Source: Chryseobacterium populi (GTDB lineage Bacteria; Bacteroidota; Bacteroidia; Flavobacteriales; Weeksellaceae). From it: 48,565 nucleotides of DNA. The stretch spans positions 1-48,565 of the forward strand of contig NZ_AKJY01000024.1 in the NCBI RefSeq assembly GCF_000282115.1, in the 5' to 3' direction. Both the position numbers and the translations under genes were made by a program. A model generated the notes under the pieces. The model saw nothing but the letters and a program-made list of their open reading frames with translations, had not been told where the DNA came from and ran no database searches. Positions 8,787 through 16,407 of the stretch are shown piece by piece. How positions within the stretch are numbered: the stretch's first letter is position 1; each line of letters begins with the position of its first letter.

Positions 8787-9221
8787 TTAATTTGTTTTCA
8801 GCGCCTGTTTTCTATAATAGAACATCGGAACGATCAACAGTAATATCAAAGGTTGAATAACAAATCTTCTCATGTAAAATGAGAAAAGATAACCGGTTTC
8901 AAACCTGTCATAAATACAATACAGATAGATCGGAAAAGTAATTGCAAAAATAATACCGATCAAAACGGCTCCCTGAAAAGTCCATTCCTTATTTTTAAAC
9001 ATAAAATGAATGATCAGGCACGAAAAAAACAGGTTCAGAAGAAATCTGAATAAATGGCTGATGATGAGCTTTCCCCATACAAATGTGGGAAATGATACAC
9101 TTTTATCAGCCTCATGAAAATAATTCAGAAACGGGTCATAGAAAATCCGGTCCTCAAGTATTCTTACACTTATCAGTCCAAAAATCCCTGTTATCACCAA
9201 GAGCCAGCTAAGTATTTTCAT
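8787..9221 (-). CDS. Exosortase F system-associated membrane protein
   Basis: 144 residues with about four membrane helices, matching in length and in the YDPFLNYFHEAD segment the small membrane protein that accompanies XrtF in flavobacteria. Its role is unknown; association with exosortase rests on conserved gene order. It overlaps the 3' end of the exosortase gene by four bases, so the two are translationally coupled. Confidence 0.8.
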   Translation of the reverse strand: MKILSWLLVITGIFGLISVRILEDRIFYDPFLNYFHEADKSVSFPTFVWGKLIISHLFRFLLNLFFSCLIIHFMFKNKEWTFQGAVLIGIIFAITFPIYLYCIYDRFETGYLFSFYMRRFVIQPLILLLIVPMFYYRKQALKTN

Positions 9222-9739
9222 TTTTTCAAAGCAAAAAGTTTAATCCAGACCAGCCAGAGAACCACTACCGTTCCGTAAATAACAGCCGGAAAAATAAAAT
9301 CATGGGCTATTTTTTCATATTCCTTATAATCACTTACCACAAGATTAAGTCCTACAATTCTAAGAAGGTTCATGATATAAAGCAATACAAGGCCAATCAG
9401 TACAAAAATAAAAGTCTTGCCTCCTTTGTAAAATGCAAAAACAAAAGATGCAAACAAGATCATCACAGAAATAGCATTACAGCCTTCCACCATTCTTGTC
9501 ACATATGTTTTTTTCACATAGAACCACACCTGTTCTTTGCCAACATCATTATACAGTTGCGTTGGGTAATGTATTGCGTTTTGAATAGCCTTCACCTGCT
9601 CTGCAATCATCCTCGAAAAGGGGTCCAGCCCACTTTCTTTAAAGCTATTGAGGTAAAGCTGGTACACAAAAAGCAACACCACATAAATGATGATGAATCT
9701 CAGCAATATGCCTAAAACAGGTCTAAAATCCTTTAGCAT
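9218..9739 (-). CDS. xrtF: Exosortase family protein XrtF
   Basis: 173 residues, about five membrane helices. Exosortases are membrane cysteine proteases/transpeptidases that process C-terminal sorting tails. The catalytic triad is visible: C87 in VEGCNAISVM, R127 in MNLLRIVGLN and H146 in AHDFIFP. It is short, as XrtF proteins are. The partner gene overlaps its end by four bases. I find no protein in the window with an obvious sorting tail, so the target lies elsewhere. A promoter box ends four bases before the ATG. Confidence 0.9.
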   Translation of the reverse strand: MLKDFRPVLGILLRFIIIYVVLLFVYQLYLNSFKESGLDPFSRMIAEQVKAIQNAIHYPTQLYNDVGKEQVWFYVKKTYVTRMVEGCNAISVMILFASFVFAFYKGGKTFIFVLIGLVLLYIMNLLRIVGLNLVVSDYKEYEKIAHDFIFPAVIYGTVVVLWLVWIKLFALKK

Positions 9740-9743
9740 ACTA

Positions 9744-9751
9744 CAAAGATA
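9744..9751 (-). promoter_or_regulatory. -7 promoter box TATCTTTG for xrtF
   Basis: Exact TAnnTTTG on the minus strand, four bases from the xrtF ATG, implying a leaderless or near-leaderless message. It is divergent from the box at 9772-9779. Confidence 0.55.
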
Positions 9752-9771
9752 AAAATTAGACTGTAATTTAG

Positions 9772-9779
9772 TATATTTG
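9772..9779 (+). promoter_or_regulatory. -7 promoter box TATATTTG for the amino-sugar kinase operon
   Basis: Exact TAnnTTTG match ten bases before the ATG at 9790. No TTG is found at -33. Confidence 0.55.
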
Positions 9780-9789
9780 TTTCCATATT

Positions 9790-10809
9790 ATGACTTCTGA
9801 AAACGCAAAACGATTTTTTGAAAACCATACCGGTAAAAAATCTTCTGAGTTCATTACACTGGCTCAAAGCGGTTCCGCGAGGGTGAATTTTCTGGCAACT
9901 GCTGAAAGTGAAAAATACATTATCACCTATAATGAAAACATACCGGAGAATGAAGCTTTCCTTTATTACTCTGAAATTTTCTCACAATTAGAACTCAATA
10001 CTCCAACTATTTTCTCCGTTTCAGATGACCGGAAGCTTTATATACAGGAGTTTATGGGTCAGCATACCCTATCGGAAATTATAGCTCAGGAAGGATTGTC
10101 TGACCGGGTAAAATCTTTGGTAAAACAGACTTTAGAGAAACTTTTTCAGCTACAGATCCGGACACACGGGAAAATAGATTTCACACGCACATTTGAATAT
10201 GAAAGCTATGATGAGCTTCCTGTAATTCATGACCTGTACTATTTTAAAAACTTCGTTGCCGATGTTCTTGAGCTCGAATATCATAAATCATCACTCTTGA
10301 AAGAGTTCAAACAAATAGCCAGCCTCATCGAAAACCTTGAGCCCAAAGGATTAATGATCCGCGATTTCCAGGCAAGAAATATTATGGTAGATGAAAACAA
10401 CAAAGTTGCATTTATCGATTATCAGTCTGCAATGAAAGGACCACTGATTTATGATGTCATTTCTTTTCTTTTTCAGGCTAAAGCCAATTTTCCTGAAGAT
10501 TTTAAAAATGAGATGCTGGAATTCTACATTCAGCAGTTTGAAGACAGAGCGGTTCAGCTTCAACTAAAAAACTCAGTAAAACCGGTTCAGATGATGAGAT
10601 TTTTGCAGGTTTTGGGTGCTTACGGCTTCAGGGGGTTGATTCAAAGAAAGCAACATTTCATTTCAAGTATAGAAAAAGGGATTGAAAATATTACACAATT
10701 TACCCGGTTCTGGGAAAATATGAAAGATTATCCTGAGCTTGAAAAAGTGATAAAACAACTTATTTTAGAAAAAACGAGATTAAGAATTAATGAGATATTA
10801 AGCCATTAA
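9790..10809 (+). CDS. Aminoglycoside-phosphotransferase-fold kinase, AmgK-like (anomeric amino-sugar kinase)
   Basis: 339 residues. The catalytic loop MIRDFQARNIMV has D192 and N197, and the metal-binding aspartate is D210 in AFIDYQSAMKGP, followed by YDVISFL. This RD-x-x-x-RN / IDxQxAxxGPxxYD pattern is that of AmgK, which phosphorylates N-acetylmuramate and N-acetylglucosamine at C1 in cell-wall recycling. The same-strand neighbours are a RapZ C-terminal domain protein and a MurU-like nucleotidyltransferase, the expected next enzyme. The assignment to this pathway is inference from motif and context; other small-molecule kinases share the fold. Confidence 0.75.
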   Translation: MTSENAKRFFENHTGKKSSEFITLAQSGSARVNFLATAESEKYIITYNENIPENEAFLYYSEIFSQLELNTPTIFSVSDDRKLYIQEFMGQHTLSEIIAQEGLSDRVKSLVKQTLEKLFQLQIRTHGKIDFTRTFEYESYDELPVIHDLYYFKNFVADVLELEYHKSSLLKEFKQIASLIENLEPKGLMIRDFQARNIMVDENNKVAFIDYQSAMKGPLIYDVISFLFQAKANFPEDFKNEMLEFYIQQFEDRAVQLQLKNSVKPVQMMRFLQVLGAYGFRGLIQRKQHFISSIEKGIENITQFTRFWENMKDYPELEKVIKQLILEKTRLRINEILSH

Positions 10810-10847
10810 GACTTTTTAAATTAAACTTAACAACTTAATCAACCTGA

Positions 10848-11276
10848 ATGGTTCAATTAACAAAGAATATGTTACACATCGATATACACAGCTTTTCGTA
10901 CAAAAAAGGAGGAATTCCAAGAGATGAAACAGGAAATGGAGGTGGCTTTACTTTCGACTGCAGGGGAATTTTAAATCCGGGAAGAATAGAAGAATATAAA
11001 AGCCAGACCGGAAATGACATCGGCGTTCAGGAATATCTGGAAACAAAAACCGACATGCCAAAATTTCTGGAGCTGGTAAAAAACATTATATCCATCAATA
11101 TTGACAATTACCTTGAAAGGGGATTTGAAAATCTACAGATCAGCTTCGGATGTACGGGAGGCCAGCACAGGTCTGTGTATTCAGCAATAAAAATAGCGGA
11201 ATTCGTTAAAGAAAAATATCCTGAAGGAACAGAGATAAGTCTTCACCATGACGAGCAACATCAACTCAATCAATAA
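10848..11276 (+). CDS. Stand-alone RapZ C-terminal domain protein
   Basis: 142 residues, or 135 if translation starts at the second ATG (10869), which gives the more typical start MLHIDIHSFSYKKG. SFSYKKGGIPRD, FDCRGILNP and FGCTGGQHRSVYSA match the C-terminal half of RapZ, which in E. coli senses glucosamine-6-phosphate. The N-terminal P-loop kinase domain is absent. Placed between an AmgK-like kinase and a MurU-like transferase, it may sense an amino sugar or sugar phosphate and adjust that pathway; this is inference. The gap to the kinase gene is 38 bases. Confidence 0.8.
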   Translation: MVQLTKNMLHIDIHSFSYKKGGIPRDETGNGGGFTFDCRGILNPGRIEEYKSQTGNDIGVQEYLETKTDMPKFLELVKNIISINIDNYLERGFENLQISFGCTGGQHRSVYSAIKIAEFVKEKYPEGTEISLHHDEQHQLNQ

Positions 11277-11373
11277 ATAACCGTTGATAAATTATAATGA
11301 TTAATTTAATGCGCCCGATTGGGTCCGCTTCGTTCATCAACTATCATTCATCACCCATCAATTATAAATAATA

Positions 11374-12087
11374 ATGAAGGCTTTAATTTTTGCAGCAGGA
11401 AAAGGTACCCGTTTAAAACCTTTTACAGATCATCATCCGAAAGCTTTGGCAAAAGTAAACGGTATTCCGCTTCTGGAAAGAAATATCCATTATCTTAAGA
11501 AATTCGGGATAAAAGATTTCGTCATCAATATTCATCATTTTGGAGATCAGATTGTTGATTTTCTTAAAAAGAATGATAATTTTAACTGCAATATCGAAAT
11601 TTCGGATGAAACCAATGAACTTCTGGAAACCGGAGGTGGTTTGATTTTTGCTAAAAAATTCCTGGATCACGGGGAAGATTTTTTAATCATGAATGCCGAT
11701 ATTTTAACTGATATCAATATCAATGACTTCGTTGAATATCATAAAAAGATAAAAGATTTTGCTACTTTAGCCGTTTCAGACAGAGAAAGCTCAAGAAAAC
11801 TGCTCTTCAATGACGAAAGCGTTTTGAGAGGATGGCTTAATGTACAAACCGGAGAGCAAAGGCTTGCAGAGTTCAACAAAGGATTTAAAGCACTGGCTTT
11901 CAGTGGCATGCATTGCATCAACCCTGTTATCTTTGATAAAATAAAAAGAACAGGCAAGTTTTCTGTTATGGAAGAATATCTGGATCTGATGCAGACCGAA
12001 CATATACACGGTTTTGTGCATGACAGCATCCTGATCGATGTAGGAAGACCGGAATCTGTAATAGAAGCCGAAAAACACTTTAAATAA
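11374..12087 (+). CDS. Sugar-1-phosphate nucleotidyltransferase, MurU-like
   Basis: 237 residues, the short single-domain form of the nucleotidyltransferase family. The N-terminal nucleotide loop AAGKGTRLKPFTDHHPKAL, the ETGGGLIFA segment near residue 86 and the metal-binding NADILTD near 107 agree with MurU, which makes UDP-MurNAc from MurNAc-1-phosphate. It also resembles mannose-1-phosphate guanylyltransferases, so the exact substrate is not certain. Context with the AmgK-like kinase favours MurU. The LOG-family gene starts eight bases downstream. Confidence 0.8.
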   Translation: MKALIFAAGKGTRLKPFTDHHPKALAKVNGIPLLERNIHYLKKFGIKDFVINIHHFGDQIVDFLKKNDNFNCNIEISDETNELLETGGGLIFAKKFLDHGEDFLIMNADILTDININDFVEYHKKIKDFATLAVSDRESSRKLLFNDESVLRGWLNVQTGEQRLAEFNKGFKALAFSGMHCINPVIFDKIKRTGKFSVMEEYLDLMQTEHIHGFVHDSILIDVGRPESVIEAEKHFK

Positions 12088-12095
12088 TTTTTGCA

Positions 12096-12848
12096 ATGGG
12101 AATGGACGGAACCAGAGATGAAAGCTTAATAAATCCGGAATTAGACAGTAACGAAACGAAACTACATAATAGCTTCAGACAAAAAACATGGGATGAGACA
12201 GTCACTAAAGACAGCTGGATGGTTTTTAAAGTGATGGCAGAATTTGTAGACGGTTATGAAAAACTGGCAAAAATAGGACCCTGTGTTTCTATTTTCGGCT
12301 CGGCAAGATTAAAGCCTGAAAGTAAGTATTACAATATGGCAGTAGACATCGCTGAAAAAATAACCAAAATAGGTTTCGGAATTATTACAGGTGGTGGCCC
12401 GGGAATTATGGAAGCAGGAAATAAGGGTGCTTTTAATGCTAATGGAAGATCTATCGGATTAAATATCGACCTGCCTTTTGAACAGCATTTTAACCCTTAC
12501 ATCAATAAATCATATTCTATGAATTTTGATTACTTCTTCGTAAGAAAAGTAATGTTTGTAAAATATTCCCAGGGATTTATCGTCATGCCCGGAGGGTTTG
12601 GAACGCTTGATGAGCTGACCGAAGCAATTACTTTAATCCAGACCAATAAAATAGGAAAGTTCCCGATTGTTCTGGTAGGATCAGAATTCTGGGGCGGATT
12701 GCTGGACTGGTTCAAAACAACCTTACTGAAAGAGGGAATGATTGCAGAGCATGATCTTGATCTTTACAGGGTGGTAGATACTGCTGATGAGGCTGTAGCA
12801 CACATTAAAGCTTTTTATGATAAATATTCTGTGAACGTAAATTTTTAA
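12096..12848 (+). CDS. LOG-family protein (TIGR00730-type Rossmann fold)
   Basis: 250 residues. The family signatures are SIFGSARLKP near residue 64, ITGGGPGIMEAGNKGA near 94 and the PGGFGTLDE motif near 166. LOG-family enzymes release cytokinin-type bases or hydrolyse nucleotide 5'-monophosphates; the bacterial substrate is often not known. The N-terminal 50 residues extend beyond the minimal domain. It is eight bases behind the MurU-like gene and probably in the same operon. The start may be the ATG at 12096 or the third codon at 12102. Confidence 0.85.
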   Translation: MGMDGTRDESLINPELDSNETKLHNSFRQKTWDETVTKDSWMVFKVMAEFVDGYEKLAKIGPCVSIFGSARLKPESKYYNMAVDIAEKITKIGFGIITGGGPGIMEAGNKGAFNANGRSIGLNIDLPFEQHFNPYINKSYSMNFDYFFVRKVMFVKYSQGFIVMPGGFGTLDELTEAITLIQTNKIGKFPIVLVGSEFWGGLLDWFKTTLLKEGMIAEHDLDLYRVVDTADEAVAHIKAFYDKYSVNVNF

Positions 12849-12906
12849 TTGGCATATTATTTGTGACTTATAACTAACAATTATGATTGTAAATCTATTA
12901 ATTAAG

Positions 12907-13377
12907 ATGAAAAAACTTTTATATATATCAGGTATTTTAACATTTTTTGTGTTAATGAGTTTTATGTATGTAGACTTTTTCTCTTCAATGACAAAGGTGG
13001 ATTATATTGATGGAAGTAAGACATTGAAGTTTACCACAAAAATGAATACAAACCATATTTCTGATGCTATTAAAATAAATCCTAACACAGCCGGATTTGA
13101 AGCAGAGGTTAAAAAGTATGTAAACAATAATTTTGATGTATACGTCAACGGCTCTCCTAAAACAATAACATTTACAGGAAGTCAGGTAAGCGGAGAAACT
13201 GTATGGGTATATTTTGAAACCGGAGGTGTTTCGGATATCAATACCTTAAAAATTAAAAATACGATCCTTTTAAGTGCTTTTCCTAAGCAGATCAACATTG
13301 TTAGTGTTGCTTACAAAGGAAGCCAGAAAGTAATGAACTTCCAGAGAGGAAAAGAAGTCAACGAGGTTTCGTTTTAA
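12907..13377 (+). CDS. DUF6702-type exported protein
   Basis: 156 residues from the ATG at 12907. The product begins MKKLLYISGILTFFVLMSF, a signal peptide or N-terminal anchor. The order DFFSSMTKVDYIDGSKTLKFTTKM, then a KYVNNNFDVYVNG segment, then VWVYFETGGVSDINTLKIKN matches DUF6702 proteins of Bacteroidota as I remember them; function unknown. An in-frame ATG lies eight codons upstream (12883) but would put extra residues before the signal peptide. A strong terminator follows. It may be the last gene of the transcript starting at 9790, or separate. Confidence 0.7.
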   Translation: MKKLLYISGILTFFVLMSFMYVDFFSSMTKVDYIDGSKTLKFTTKMNTNHISDAIKINPNTAGFEAEVKKYVNNNFDVYVNGSPKTITFTGSQVSGETVWVYFETGGVSDINTLKIKNTILLSAFPKQINIVSVAYKGSQKVMNFQRGKEVNEVSF

Positions 13378-13406
13378 AAATTAAAATTATCTAATTTCAA
13401 TGAACA

Positions 13407-13437
13407 ACCCTGAAAAATATTTTTCAGGGTCTTTTTT
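13407..13437 (+). terminator. Rho-independent terminator
   Basis: A perfect palindrome with 12-base arms (13407-13418 and 13419-13430, arm ACCCTGAAAAAT) is followed by six T. The central AT part would form the loop. Confidence 0.9.
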
Positions 13438-13463
13438 CGTATAAAAATAAAATCACCTAACAG

Positions 13464-13492
13464 GGATTAATCCGTAAAAATACCTATTGGTA
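13464..13492. promoter_or_regulatory. Two palindromes upstream of the AidA/PixA-type gene
   Basis: GGATTAATCC (13464-13473) is a perfect 10-base palindrome. TACCTATTGGTA (13481-13492) pairs TACC with GGTA across a four-base spacer. Their centres are 18 bases apart. They lie about 45-70 bases upstream of the promoter box at 13535 and look like operator sites. Confidence 0.4.
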
Positions 13493-13534
13493 AATTCCAG
13501 CATTTATACGCTAGCATTCTCATTTTGTGAAATG

Positions 13535-13542
13535 TACATTTG
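13535..13542 (+). promoter_or_regulatory. -7 promoter box TACATTTG, AidA/PixA-type gene
   Basis: Exact TAnnTTTG match without a TTG at -33. It predicts a leader of about 100 bases, in which a small hairpin (AGTGG...CCACT, 13567-13583) is visible. The stretch 13443-13648 holds no gene that I can see. Confidence 0.45.
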
Positions 13543-13648
13543 TCTTGTAATTACAATCAAAAAACAGTGGGCCTGAAACCACTAAAAAAAGAGGGCGGAA
13601 TCTGAAAAGCCTTACGAGTAAGAAATACCAATCTAAAAAACTAATAAC

Positions 13649-14197
13649 ATGGACACACAATTAAGCGCATCCAATGAACAGATCGATGTTCTGGTAGTAA
13701 TTGACACAGATTATGTAATGAAACATTACCCTAATCCAAGCCAGGATCCTAATAATCCTACAGGAATTGACCACAACAGTCAGCATATGATTGTCTCAAA
13801 CTCAAATGCAATATCCGGACAGGGATCCGCTGATTTAAATTTCAGTGCTAAAGCCGGAGATAATGTATCATTCAGAAGTACTTCAATTTATCAGAATTCT
13901 GATGATGCAGTAATTATTTACAACATTAAATATTGGTCCGGAGATCAGGTTTTCAATAATTTCGTATACAATGCGGTGATAAGAAAACAGGCAGTGGTAC
14001 CTAATTATGATTCTCCGAACGGGCTTCCTGCCAACACGGCAAATATTACTTTTTCAAGTTTTGATTCAAGGGTAAGATCTACCGGAACCGAAAACTTTTA
14101 TGTACAGTTCGCTTTATATACAATAGATCCGAATAACAGTGACCGACAAATACTGTACGGTTACTACTACTGGGATCCAACGATTACGGTTAAATAA
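13649..14197 (+). CDS. AidA/PixA inclusion-body-family protein
   Basis: 182 residues without a signal peptide. The start of the domain, QIDVLVVIDTDYVMKHYPNP, followed by NPTGIDHNSQHMI and the later GDNVSFRSTSIYQNSDDAVIIY, matches the family of PixA (methionine-rich crystalline inclusion protein of Xenorhabdus) and AidA (quorum-sensing-dependent protein of Ralstonia and Burkholderia). Function is not established; members are strongly induced and can form intracellular crystals. Here methionine content is low. It is a single gene between a terminator and a convergent terminator, with a long leader and palindromes upstream, so it is probably tightly regulated. Confidence 0.8.
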   Translation: MDTQLSASNEQIDVLVVIDTDYVMKHYPNPSQDPNNPTGIDHNSQHMIVSNSNAISGQGSADLNFSAKAGDNVSFRSTSIYQNSDDAVIIYNIKYWSGDQVFNNFVYNAVIRKQAVVPNYDSPNGLPANTANITFSSFDSRVRSTGTENFYVQFALYTIDPNNSDRQILYGYYYWDPTITVK

Positions 14198-14221
14198 GCG
14201 GAAATAAACCTCTGCAAATAA

Positions 14222-14249
14222 AAAATGCGGACTTTTCAGTCCGCATTTT
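14222..14249. terminator. Bidirectional terminator between convergent genes
   Basis: A perfect 12-bp stem (14222-14233 with 14238-14249, arm AAAATGCGGACT) with loop TTTC. A/T runs on both sides allow it to work for the AidA/PixA gene and for the minus-strand DUF5689 gene. Confidence 0.85.
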
Positions 14250-14267
14250 CTTATAATTAAAAGTTAA

Positions 14268-16397
14268 TTATTCACCTTTTATTTTAAAGTCATCAACTTC
14301 CCAGGTAGCTGCTGCAGAAGCTGTAGAAGTATATTTAAATGCAATTCTTACGTTTTTCCCTAAGAAAGCACTTAGGTTTACATTTCCTGAGCTTATCCAA
14401 TCTCCGAATGCACCTGTGTTGGTATCTAAAAGTGCCGGCAATTGTACCCATACTGTGGTAGCCGGATCTCCGGTATAATTATCCGTAGCGTAAACCTGTA
14501 ATGCATTTCCTGCATATCTTACGTCAGTTGTAAAGCTAACGGCTGCTTTTGTTTTTCCAACTAAACTTACCGCTTTTGAAATCAGCCAGTCTTCATTCAC
14601 ATTGTTTCCGGAGGCAAATCCGTTCATTACTGCGTAATAATTACTTCCGTTTCCTTGGTTGGAAGTATTCCAGATCTGGGCTCCTGTTACACTTTTGACA
14701 GTCCAGTCCGGGCCGAATCCTCCGGCTGCGAAAGGATCACTGTAAATAGTCGGCAGCGGTATATATACACTTCCGTCACATCTTGGGTTATCTAAATCGA
14801 TATCCGTCAGTTTTGTAATCCATAGCTGATAATCTCCGTTGTAAACACTTACAATAGCATAAACATCTCCCTTTCCACCGTCTATTTCAGTAGCGCTTGC
14901 TCTTTTCGAATTATCACTTGTTCCGAATTCTGCCTGCCCGTTGGTTCTTAAAATAACCTTATTTCCGGAACAGTCCTGTAAAGTCCTGTTGGTAGCATTG
15001 TTCCCGTCTGCATAAGTTTTTCCTAAATCAGCATCAATAAACTGAAGATCTTTAATTTTAATCCATCTTCCTACGTCACCGGGAGTCAATTGGGTAATTG
15101 TTCTGTCTGAAGGGATAACCATTCTTACAGGGGCATTCCCGTCATATACACTTTTGTAGAGATCACCTTCTTCAACTCCCCCAAACTGCATCGTACCCCC
15201 GGAATTGAATAATGACCCTAACTGGAATTCTCCATTTATGTTTCTTACATAAAGGTTTTTAAGCTTGATATAAATATCTTTTCCAACTCTGAAACGGTTG
15301 TCCTGGTATAGGTTCAGCTTATTAATCCCAAATCTTATCCCTCCGGTTGTATCTTCAATAAACACATATTTATAAAGGTTTCCTGTCTGATCATTAGCCG
15401 TAACCTGAGCTTTAACGTAGAAATCTCCTGTGATCTGTGTCCAGCTTCCACCGGTATACATTTGCTTCAGCTCAGCAATTGTTTTTTGGGTAAGGCCTGT
15501 ATTACTGAACTGGCAAGGATCTGATGCAATACCATCTAAACGGGGGAAATTATTCATTTCAAGATCCGTCACTTTATTGATATACATTTGGTATGTCGTG
15601 TTAAACTTACTGTAGATTGCTACAAATTTTCCGTTTCCTGCAGGCAAAATCTGGTTGGCAAATGAAGCATATCCACTGTTTCTTACCACTCTTGCCGTAG
15701 TTGTACTGGCATCTCTGATCTGTCTGTCTACAGTCACTCCGTTGGGGGCATAATTTGTACACAATACTCTGCTGTCGAATTCGGCGTTGTTCACCTGAAT
15801 CAAACATCCCAGATATTGATCATTAGCTGTAACCATCTGGGCAAAGGTCATTACTTTAGGAATAATCTTCTCTCTGACAGAACAGGACCTGAATACACGG
15901 TTCGGAACCAGCTTTTCAGGCATTCTCGCTACAGCACTGGCTAAATTAGAAGCAGGATCTTTAACACCTAACTGTATAAGGCCTCCATAAGCACCTACAG
16001 CCAGACCGGCTAATTTTACATATACTTTAGATCCCTGAGGATACTGCGTATAAGTACTTACCATATCTACACTCAGCGTAAAACCCTGTGTAGGATTTTC
16101 AGGTTTATCCTGGATATAAATTGTTTTGTAAATATTTCCTGTTTCGTCTGTTGAAGACACATAGCCTTCAATAACATCTGTAGAGTTATCCGGAAAAAAA
16201 TAAGTTGTATTTCCGGTAGGCCCATTGTTTTTAAACTTATCTTTAACCTGCTCCAGGGTCATGGTAGCAGTAAGATCCGCACATTGAAAATTTTCAAGGT
16301 TCGGCTCGTTATATTTATCATCATGTACACATCCCGTTATGATAAGAGAGGCAAAAACAATGAAAATATAGGTAAAAATTGAAGTATATTTTTTCAT
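14268..16397 (-). CDS. DUF5689 surface lipoprotein with tandem OB-like modules and choice-of-anchor J domain
   Basis: 709 residues. A lipoprotein signal (lipobox IITGC, cysteine 23) is followed by an internal duplication with a period near 250 residues: GYVSSTDETGNIYKTIYIQD (78-97) recurs as AQVTANDQTGNLYKYVFIED (330-349), YVKLAGLAV (126) as YIKLKNLYV (376), and MYINKVTDLEM (271) as LWITKLTDIDL (525). Each half contains two beta-rich, OB-like modules of the DUF5689 type. Residues about 550-709 form a choice-of-anchor J domain (DPFAAGG...W, VNEDWLISKAV, WEVDDFKIKG). It is ten bases downstream of a TonB-dependent receptor gene, so it probably serves as that receptor's surface partner. Confidence 0.85.
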   Translation of the reverse strand: MKKYTSIFTYIFIVFASLIITGCVHDDKYNEPNLENFQCADLTATMTLEQVKDKFKNNGPTGNTTYFFPDNSTDVIEGYVSSTDETGNIYKTIYIQDKPENPTQGFTLSVDMVSTYTQYPQGSKVYVKLAGLAVGAYGGLIQLGVKDPASNLASAVARMPEKLVPNRVFRSCSVREKIIPKVMTFAQMVTANDQYLGCLIQVNNAEFDSRVLCTNYAPNGVTVDRQIRDASTTTARVVRNSGYASFANQILPAGNGKFVAIYSKFNTTYQMYINKVTDLEMNNFPRLDGIASDPCQFSNTGLTQKTIAELKQMYTGGSWTQITGDFYVKAQVTANDQTGNLYKYVFIEDTTGGIRFGINKLNLYQDNRFRVGKDIYIKLKNLYVRNINGEFQLGSLFNSGGTMQFGGVEEGDLYKSVYDGNAPVRMVIPSDRTITQLTPGDVGRWIKIKDLQFIDADLGKTYADGNNATNRTLQDCSGNKVILRTNGQAEFGTSDNSKRASATEIDGGKGDVYAIVSVYNGDYQLWITKLTDIDLDNPRCDGSVYIPLPTIYSDPFAAGGFGPDWTVKSVTGAQIWNTSNQGNGSNYYAVMNGFASGNNVNEDWLISKAVSLVGKTKAAVSFTTDVRYAGNALQVYATDNYTGDPATTVWVQLPALLDTNTGAFGDWISSGNVNLSAFLGKNVRIAFKYTSTASAAATWEVDDFKIKGE

Positions 16398-16407
16398 AGC
16401 AGTAGTT

